DNA of 64,000 bases, from the NCBI RefSeq assembly GCF_014672835.1, contig NZ_CP060244.1:212501-276500 (forward strand). Reading direction: 5' to 3'. The position numbers and the translations under genes were made by a program. The notes under the pieces are model-generated. The model saw nothing but the letters and a program-made list of their open reading frames with translations. It made no database searches and was not told the origin of the DNA. Shown piece after piece: positions 58,361-64,000 of this stretch. The stretch comes from Entomobacter blattae. Its GTDB lineage: Bacteria > Pseudomonadota > Alphaproteobacteria > Acetobacterales > Acetobacteraceae. Position 1 is the first letter of the stretch. Every line of letters begins with the position of its first letter.

Positions 58361-59737
58361 ATGCTTTTTACTTCTCAGGCCTTTTTACTCGGGTTTCTCC
58401 CTTTTGCTCTTCTCTGCCACTATCTCAGCTTTCGCTGGAGAAGAACAAACCAGATCGTCATTATCGCCGTTTCCTTTTTTTTCTATGGTTTATGGAATTG
58501 GGCATATGTTCCTTTACTGGCAGGTTTGGGAGTGATGAACTGGGTTCTTGCGCGTTATGTTCTACGATCTGGCTACAAAAAATGGCTTATGCTTGGAATT
58601 GCCTTTAACCTGTTGGTGTTGTGTTATTTTAAATACACAAATTTTCTGGCCAGTATTTTAAACACCATAACTCACTCATCCCTTGGGCCTTGGCCAATTA
58701 TTCTCCCGTTGGGAATTTCTTTTTTTATTTTCCAAAAAATCTCTTACCTTGCTGACCTGCACCATGGGGACCGCCATTCCTATTCACTCCTTGATTTTAT
58801 GGAGTTCATCTCCTTCTTCCCCCAACTCGTCGCTGGCCCACTGGTTCGCCATAACGAGCTTATCCCCCAATTTTCAAACCCCCAACGCTATGCCACTCTA
58901 TGGAAAAATACCGCCCAGGGGATTTTATTATTGACCATAGGCCTTGTAAAAAAAGCAGGACTTGCAGACGAGCTGGGAAAGATCAGCAACCCTTTATTTA
59001 ACCTTGCCACACAGGGCCATGCTTTGGGAACATCCGCCGCCTGGTATGCCGCCATAAGTTACAGCTTACAAATCTATTTCGATTTTTCGGGCTATTCTGA
59101 CATGGCTATCGGCCTTGCCCTGCTCTTTGGCCTAAAACTGCCATATAATTTCAACGCACCCTACCGGGCCACATCCCTAAGGGATTTTTGGCAAAGATGG
59201 CATATGACACTCTCTCGTTTTCTAAGGGATTATATCTACATCCCCTTGGGAGGAAACCGTAAGGGGCTTACTTGCCAATGCCTTAATCTGCTTATTACCA
59301 TGGCATTAGGAGGATTATGGCATGGCGCTGGCTGGACCTTTATCCTATGGGGGTTTCTGCATGGGTTTGGCCTTTGTATCAACCACTTCTCAAAAACGCT
59401 TAAGCTGCCCGTTCCCTCGTTTTTAGGTTGGGGGCTAACCACGATATTTCTTCTCATCACCTGGGTTTTCTTTAGAGCGACTGATGTATCTTCCGCATGG
59501 CAAATCCTTCACAACATGGTTTATTATACCTCTTCAGCAGGATTTAAATTTCATCACACGGGGCTTTTAACCCTCGCATGTGCCATAGCCCTTATCGGCC
59601 CTTCAAGCCAGAATTTTGTCAATGGGCTTTCTGCACCTTCTCCGTGGATGGCCTGCGTCACTGCCATTATTTTTATTCTCTTTATATTTATGGTTGGAGG
59701 GCGCATCCAAGATGCCTTCATCTACTTCCAATTCTGA
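58361..59737 (+). CDS. MBOAT-family O-acyltransferase (AlgI/PatA-like)
   Basis: A polytopic inner-membrane acyltransferase of about 458 residues, which passes acetyl groups across the membrane for surface O-acetylation. The start at 58361 (MLFTSQAFLLGFLPF) matches AlgI-like N-termini. Visible blocks are LPLGISFFIFQKISYLAD near 112, SFFPQLVAGPLVRH near 150, the RYLGFKLPYNFNAPYRATSLRDFW-like segment near 255 and the catalytic-histidine region LGGLWHGAGWTFILWG near 317. The next gene overlaps it by 26 bases and encodes the likely periplasmic partner. Confidence 0.9.
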   Translation: MLFTSQAFLLGFLPFALLCHYLSFRWRRTNQIVIIAVSFFFYGLWNWAYVPLLAGLGVMNWVLARYVLRSGYKKWLMLGIAFNLLVLCYFKYTNFLASILNTITHSSLGPWPIILPLGISFFIFQKISYLADLHHGDRHSYSLLDFMEFISFFPQLVAGPLVRHNELIPQFSNPQRYATLWKNTAQGILLLTIGLVKKAGLADELGKISNPLFNLATQGHALGTSAAWYAAISYSLQIYFDFSGYSDMAIGLALLFGLKLPYNFNAPYRATSLRDFWQRWHMTLSRFLRDYIYIPLGGNRKGLTCQCLNLLITMALGGLWHGAGWTFILWGFLHGFGLCINHFSKTLKLPVPSFLGWGLTTIFLLITWVFFRATDVSSAWQILHNMVYYTSSAGFKFHHTGLLTLACAIALIGPSSQNFVNGLSAPSPWMACVTAIIFILFIFMVGGRIQDAFIYFQF

Positions 59738-60848
59738 TTCCCCCACCGCTCTCCCCGCTGCCTTTAACGTGGGCCCTCCTCCCGAAGAACGATTTATCAG
59801 GAATAAAACCAACCCATGGAAATCTTTTGTCAGGATTTTTCTACTCTGGGCAGCAAGTTTATTGGCTTTGCTTTACGGTTTTATCATTCTTATTGACCCG
59901 TGGGGAATGTTACCTTATGCCCCCAATTTTCAGCGCATTCCTATAAGCTCAAACGCCAGATACAGCCTTCCCATGCTGGCTACCACTCCAGCATTCGATA
60001 CCGCCTTTTTTGGAACCTCGACCAGTAGGCTTTTGGAACCTTTGCAATTCAATAGCCTATTCTCCACGCATGCCGTTAATTTATCCATGAATAGTGCAAC
60101 ACCTTGGGAAACCTACAAGATGTTCAACCTGTTCCTCTATCATCATCCTCAACCAAAGGCTATTGTCATTGGGCTGGATGCCTCATGGTGCATGGCCACG
60201 AAACCTGGTGAGGGGAAAATCTCCCGCCCATTTCCTGCCTGGATGTATTCTTCCCAACGATGGAAAGGCTATTTCTCCATGGCCAACATGTATAGCTTGC
60301 AAGAGGCTTTTAACCAGTTTTTATGGCTGATTGGAGCGAAAAAGCAGGAATATGGCCTTGATGGCTATACCCGTTTTGTACCACCTGAATCCCACTATAA
60401 TCCCAAGCGTGTTGATCAACTTTTTGCTGAATGGGCTCCTGTGGATAACAGACTAACCTCCGGTGAAAAGATAGATACACCCAGTGTAAATTATTATTTT
60501 CCAAAAATTTTGGCAACCCTTCCCCCAACAACGTTGGTGATCGTCTGGTTTCCTCCATTCTCGGCAGAGTTCATGGGGAGAAAGGGAAGCTGGGTCAACG
60601 AAAAATGGCAATCTTGCAAAAATAAAGCTGTCTCAGAACTTCTCAAACGCCCTCATACCCTTGTGGTTGACTTTGCCTACCCAAACCCGTGGACCCAAAC
60701 CCGAAAAAGCTTTTGGGATCCCATTCACTACCGTGTTCCCATTGCTAGAGACATCGTCCATGTTTTCCATACTGCAAGACAGAGCAATACTAGTTTTCAG
60801 CCTTCTACCCTCTCTTTGCCAGGACGAGTTCTTCTGAACGTTCCATAA
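59712..60848 (+). CDS. SGNH/AlgJ-like partner of the MBOAT acyltransferase
   Basis: A 378-residue protein with one N-terminal membrane span (about 42-64) and a periplasmic domain. FFGTSTSRLLEP near 100 supplies the nucleophile serine, and WDPIHYRVPIARDIV near 336 has the D..H of an SGNH-type esterase/transferase, as in AlgJ/AlgX/PatB proteins that finish O-acetylation. The start at 59712 (MPSSTSNSD) has GGAGGG about 11 bases upstream and gives a 26-base overlap with the MBOAT gene. The acceptor is unknown, and no exopolysaccharide or alginate genes lie next to it. Confidence 0.8.
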   Translation: MPSSTSNSDSPTALPAAFNVGPPPEERFIRNKTNPWKSFVRIFLLWAASLLALLYGFIILIDPWGMLPYAPNFQRIPISSNARYSLPMLATTPAFDTAFFGTSTSRLLEPLQFNSLFSTHAVNLSMNSATPWETYKMFNLFLYHHPQPKAIVIGLDASWCMATKPGEGKISRPFPAWMYSSQRWKGYFSMANMYSLQEAFNQFLWLIGAKKQEYGLDGYTRFVPPESHYNPKRVDQLFAEWAPVDNRLTSGEKIDTPSVNYYFPKILATLPPTTLVIVWFPPFSAEFMGRKGSWVNEKWQSCKNKAVSELLKRPHTLVVDFAYPNPWTQTRKSFWDPIHYRVPIARDIVHVFHTARQSNTSFQPSTLSLPGRVLLNVP

Positions 60849-60889
60849 CCCTAAAACTATCATCGTCTCAAGAAATACCCTCCTTACCA

Positions 60890-60921
60890 GTAAGGCCCAT
60901 CAAAGAGCTAATGGGCCTTAC
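60890..60921. terminator. Hairpin between convergent genes
   Basis: GTAAGGCCCAT (60890-60900) pairs exactly with ATGGGCCTTAC (60911-60921) around a 10-base loop, between the SGNH-like gene and the convergent narK. It may end both transcripts, although no long T-run follows. Confidence 0.6.
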
Positions 60922-60944
60922 AAAACAATAGAATAAGCCAATAT

Positions 60945-62357
60945 TTATTTTTGAGATTTGGTCATAAACTGGTCTTTTCCATAAATGAACCAAGTAATAA
61001 CGATGCAAGCTACATAAAATACCAGGAAGATCTTTAAAGCTCCTGCTGGAGAACCTGTTAAACTTAAAGAATAGCTAAAGGCTTTGGGAATAAAAAAGCC
61101 CCCTATGGCGCCAATGGCGGAAATAAACCCAAGAGCCGAAGCGGTATCGGTTATAGCAACCCGGTTGGCCTCGTTATCACTACCCCCTTTATTTTTAATA
61201 CGGTAGAACGTAAATCTACGAAAAACAACTGCAATCATTTGGAAAGCAGAACCACTTCCCAAGCCTGCTGTTAAAAATAGCAGCATGAAAATAGTAAAGA
61301 ACGCCGCAAAAGAGCCCCCTTCTCCACCGCTAGGCAATGTAAAGAAAACCGCAATGGTCAGAAAGACCATGATAATAAAATTAGTCCCTGTAACCCTTAC
61401 ACCCCCAAATCGATCAGCCATCACCCCCCCTACTGAGCGAGCCAAAGCTCCCAATAAAGGGCCAATAAAAACATACTGAAGAACCGAAACTTCGGGAAAC
61501 TGGGTTTTGGTGAGCATGGCAAAGCCTGCAGAAAACCCAATAAAAGAGCCAAAGGTTGAAAGGTAGAGAATGCTGAGTATCCACATATGCTTTTGCCATA
61601 AAATGGGGATCATCTCAGAAAAGGAGGCCTTGCTAGTGGCAAGGTCATTCATGCCGAACCAGGCAGCCAAAGAAGCCACAACGAGAAAGGGGATCCAAAT
61701 CCAGGCTGCATTTTCCATCCACAAGACCGACCCATTGGACTGCGGCACACCTTCTCCCCCCAAAAAGGAAAACAAGCCATAACTGATCGCAAGTGGAACC
61801 ACAAATTGCATTACACTTACCCCCAGATTGCCCAAGCCCCCATTAATACCTAGAGCACTCCCCTGTTTGGCCTTTGGAAAGAAAAAACTGATGTTGGACA
61901 TACTGGAAGCAAAATTCGCTCCCCCCAACCCACATAGCAAGGCAATGGCTGCAAAAGAATAAAGAGATGTCTCCTTATTCTGCACAGCAAACCCTAGCCA
62001 CAGACACGGGATTATCAGAAAAGCCGTGCTATAGGCTGTCCAACGTCGGCCCCCAAAGATAGGGATCGCAAAAGAATAAGGAACCCGCAGTACCGCCCCT
62101 GTAATAGAAGGCAAAGCGGTAAGCAAAAACAACTGCTGATTGGTAAAATTAAAACCAACAGCATTTAACCTTACGGTTACCGCGCTAAACAACATCCATA
62201 CACAAAAGGCCAAAAATAGGCAGAAAACAGAAATCCATAAATTACGGCTAGCCACCTTATGGCCCTGTGTTTCCCAAAATACAGGATCTTCCGGGTTCCA
62301 TACTTTTATTGACCCAGAAGATTTCTGGCTCGGGCCTGAACTGGATGTTTGACTCAT
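60945..62357 (-). CDS. narK: NarK/NasA-type nitrate/nitrite transporter
   Basis: A 470-residue MFS protein with about 12 spans. The nitrate signature is clear: FASSMSNISFFFPKAKQG near 158 followed by LGINGGLGNLGVSVMQF near 180, and a second glycine-rich helix TAGLGSGSAFQM near 365. A soluble N-terminal stretch of about 40 residues precedes the first span. No nitrate or nitrite reductase genes are in the window, so the physiological role cannot be placed. The promoter region contains three similar 19-20 bp units. Confidence 0.88.
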   Translation of the reverse strand: MSQTSSSGPSQKSSGSIKVWNPEDPVFWETQGHKVASRNLWISVFCLFLAFCVWMLFSAVTVRLNAVGFNFTNQQLFLLTALPSITGAVLRVPYSFAIPIFGGRRWTAYSTAFLIIPCLWLGFAVQNKETSLYSFAAIALLCGLGGANFASSMSNISFFFPKAKQGSALGINGGLGNLGVSVMQFVVPLAISYGLFSFLGGEGVPQSNGSVLWMENAAWIWIPFLVVASLAAWFGMNDLATSKASFSEMIPILWQKHMWILSILYLSTFGSFIGFSAGFAMLTKTQFPEVSVLQYVFIGPLLGALARSVGGVMADRFGGVRVTGTNFIIMVFLTIAVFFTLPSGGEGGSFAAFFTIFMLLFLTAGLGSGSAFQMIAVVFRRFTFYRIKNKGGSDNEANRVAITDTASALGFISAIGAIGGFFIPKAFSYSLSLTGSPAGALKIFLVFYVACIVITWFIYGKDQFMTKSQK

Positions 62358-62791
62358 ATTTTATAGACCTCTTGGCGCTTCTATTGATTATTAAAAAATT
62401 CTTATGAACCCAGAAAGGCATATAACAACCCATTCTGAGCTTAGGTTTTTGATTTCTCTGTTGATGAGAGACGTTATAGTTAATTTAGATACGTTATACT
62501 TAAATTTTTACGTTACACTTAAATTCTAAAAGTTTTTCTGCATGATTAAGATTAAATTTGTTTTACAAAACTATAATTTTTAACGCGTGGAATTGTAGAA
62601 ATGCGCTCATGCGCCCTGTTTTTCAAAAAATAGAGCAACATCCTAAACAGATATATGATCTATATCAAACCCAAGAGAATTACTACTGGCTGTTTTGCGT
62701 CATACTCATACATTCCCCAGCTTCCTCAAAAGAAGGATCAAGACATGAATCCGCCAGTTTTTCCTTTATCGAGTAGTAGGGAGCGCCTGCG
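62358..62791. other. Upstream region of narK
   Basis: A 434-base AT-rich spacer. Besides the repeat units at 62471-62527 I see no gene. An open frame at 62558-62776 has no recognisable features. Confidence 0.4.
62471..62527. repeat. Three 18-20 bp tandem units before narK
   Basis: Units beginning ACGTTATA or ACGTTACA and continuing with a TTAA(A)TT core lie at 62471-62490, 62491-62509 and 62510-62527. They may be slippage duplications or repeated binding sites, since they are about 115-170 bases upstream of the narK start. Confidence 0.65.
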
Positions 62792-64000
62792 CTAATGGGA
62801 GATAACCCCTAATTCGGGCTCCTCATCATTATCAATATCCATATTTAAAGGCCTTAACCGCGCAGCAATCACCATAGCAATACTTCCTAACAGCATGGTC
62901 ACAGCCATAGGAATAACCGAATGAACAGGCAGTTTGCCAATAATAAACCCTGCTACCGCCCCAAGAACATATTGTAGGGTTCCAATAAAGGCCGCTGCAC
63001 TCCCAGCAAAACGTGGGTGATTAGCCAAAGCGCCAACCATGGCGTTGGGGCCAATCATTCCCGTAGTCGCCAAGGTTAACAAAAGAAAGACGACAAAGGC
63101 AATCATAACGCCTCCATGGAGGGGGATCTGTTCTAACTCAACAATGATTGCAAGAATAGTTAAGATCAGTGTGCCGACCATGGCTAAAAAAGTTGATAGG
63201 CTTAACAGTTTTCGGGATCCCACGCGGCTCACCAACATACCATTTAATTGAGAGGCCCCAATCATGCCCACAGCAAACAGCCCAAACATCATACCGAATT
63301 GGGCAGGCGTTAATCCAAACAGGTGCATAAATACGGCGGGTGCTGCTGAAAGATAGGTAAAGGAGACAAAGGCACTAAAACCACTAATGACAGAATGGGA
63401 AATAAAACCCCTATCCTTGCACAAGGTTATATACCGCCCCAAAAATGCTGAAATAGGTAAAAATACCCTTTTCTCTACTATGAGCGTTTCAGGAAGCACC
63501 CGCCAAATCATGAAAATACAGACCATTCCATACACAGCCGATGCCCAAAAAATGGCACGCCATGTCGTCACATGTAAAACCAAACCGCCAAGTGTGGGAG
63601 CAAGAATGGGAACAATCCCCATAATAAGAACCAATTGGGACATCATTTTAGAGGCCATATTACCCCGAACAATATCTCTTACGGCTGCGCTTGGCACTAC
63701 CAAACTAGCCGATGCCCCTAACGAGGCAAAAAACCTAAACACAGAAAATACCACAATATTAGGGGCCATAGCACACCCAATAGAAGAAAGGGTATAAATC
63801 ACTGTGCCAATCAGCATGGGCCCACGCCTACCAAAACGGTCTGAAAGAGGCCCAAGGGTAATCTGCCCAATGGCCAACCCTACAAACCACACAGAAAGTG
63901 TAAATTGGGCTGAACCAGGCAAACCATGAAGGCCTTTTTCCAGCTGAGGGAAAGCAGGAAGGTAAATATCTGTAGAAACAGGACCAACCGCCGTTAAAAT
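62792..64000 (-). CDS. Bcr/CflA-type multidrug efflux MFS transporter (N-terminus beyond window edge)
   Basis: The frame is open to the right edge. It reads ILTAVGPVSTDIYLPAFPQL at the edge, the first-span motif of Bcr/CflA drug efflux proteins, so only about 15-25 residues are missing. Motif A is GPLSDRFGRRGPMLIG shortly after. About 12 spans follow, and the tail ends with an acidic stretch (NMDIDNDEEPELGVISH). Members of this family export drugs such as bicyclomycin or chloramphenicol, but the substrate here is unknown. Confidence 0.9.
   Translation of the reverse strand: MLTAVGPVSTDIYLPAFPQLEKGLHGLPGSAQFTLSVWFVGLAIGQITLGPLSDRFGRRGPMLIGTVIYTLSSIGCAMAPNIVVFSVFRFFASLGASASLVVPSAAVRDIVRGNMASKMMSQLVLIMGIVPILAPTLGGLVLHVTTWRAIFWASAVYGMVCIFMIWRVLPETLIVEKRVFLPISAFLGRYITLCKDRGFISHSVISGFSAFVSFTYLSAAPAVFMHLFGLTPAQFGMMFGLFAVGMIGASQLNGMLVSRVGSRKLLSLSTFLAMVGTLILTILAIIVELEQIPLHGGVMIAFVVFLLLTLATTGMIGPNAMVGALANHPRFAGSAAAFIGTLQYVLGAVAGFIIGKLPVHSVIPMAVTMLLGSIAMVIAARLRPLNMDIDNDEEPELGVISH

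Overview
The window looks like a chromosomal segment of a low-GC alphaproteobacterium of the acetic acid bacteria (Acetobacteraceae). The best support is a transaldolase/glucose-6-phosphate isomerase fusion inside a complete pentose-phosphate gene cluster, a layout I associate with Gluconobacter-like bacteria. The AT-rich intergenic sequence would suit an insect-associated lineage, but genus and host are inference only.

Layout. 1-8.5 kb (minus strand): clpB (3' end outside the window), radA, an Mla-type ABC ATPase and permease, ahcY, and a phosphotransacetylase-family gene. 8.5-9.05 kb is an AT-rich divergent spacer leading to an acylating aldehyde dehydrogenase (+). 10.5-14.3 kb (minus): a DUF1348 protein, then a CHCC zinc-finger gene overlapping polA. 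14.4-15.8 kb: an exported alpha/beta hydrolase and tRNA-Arg(CCG). 15.9-20.2 kb is a graveyard: a decayed polA copy, a Tat-exported hydrolase broken by an amber codon, an ABC permease scrap, a LysR gene with an amber codon and no start, a half MFS gene with a homopolymer frameshift, and probably a second LysR scrap. 20.5-25.3 kb: choline-sulfatase-like gene, MFS transporter and outer-membrane porin, preceded by a 44-bp palindrome.

26.2-34.5 kb is a phosphate-starvation locus: an OprP-type porin divergent from pstS-pstC-pstA-pstB-phoU-phoB-phoR, with two Pho-box-like sites between them. 34.5-45.4 kb (minus) is the sugar-phosphate block, transcribed tkt, tal-pgi, gnd, zwf, HAD phosphatase, pgl, rpiA, gntK. 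Together these can feed gluconate and glucose through the oxidative and non-oxidative pentose-phosphate pathway. 46-54 kb is mixed: a GH3 protein with an altered nucleophile motif, a beta-hydroxyacid dehydrogenase, Rap1a-like and purQ scraps, an ankyrin protein, hisC, and a CPA1 Na+/H+ antiporter with a scrap of a second copy beside it.

55.1-60.8 kb (+) is a compact run: MscS-type channel, 2OG-Fe dioxygenase, MBOAT acyltransferase and an SGNH/AlgJ-like partner. The last two look like a surface O-acylation pair. 60.9-64 kb (minus): a NarK-type transporter and a Bcr/CflA efflux gene that enters from beyond the right edge.

I saw no CRISPR array, intact insertion sequence or prophage. Two patterns run through the window: decayed partial copies lying near an intact homologue (polA, nhaP), and many 12-20 bp tandem duplications in spacers. 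I did not find a system I can call wholly undescribed. The least conventional candidates are the sulfatase-MFS-porin locus and the channel-dioxygenase-MBOAT-SGNH operon.
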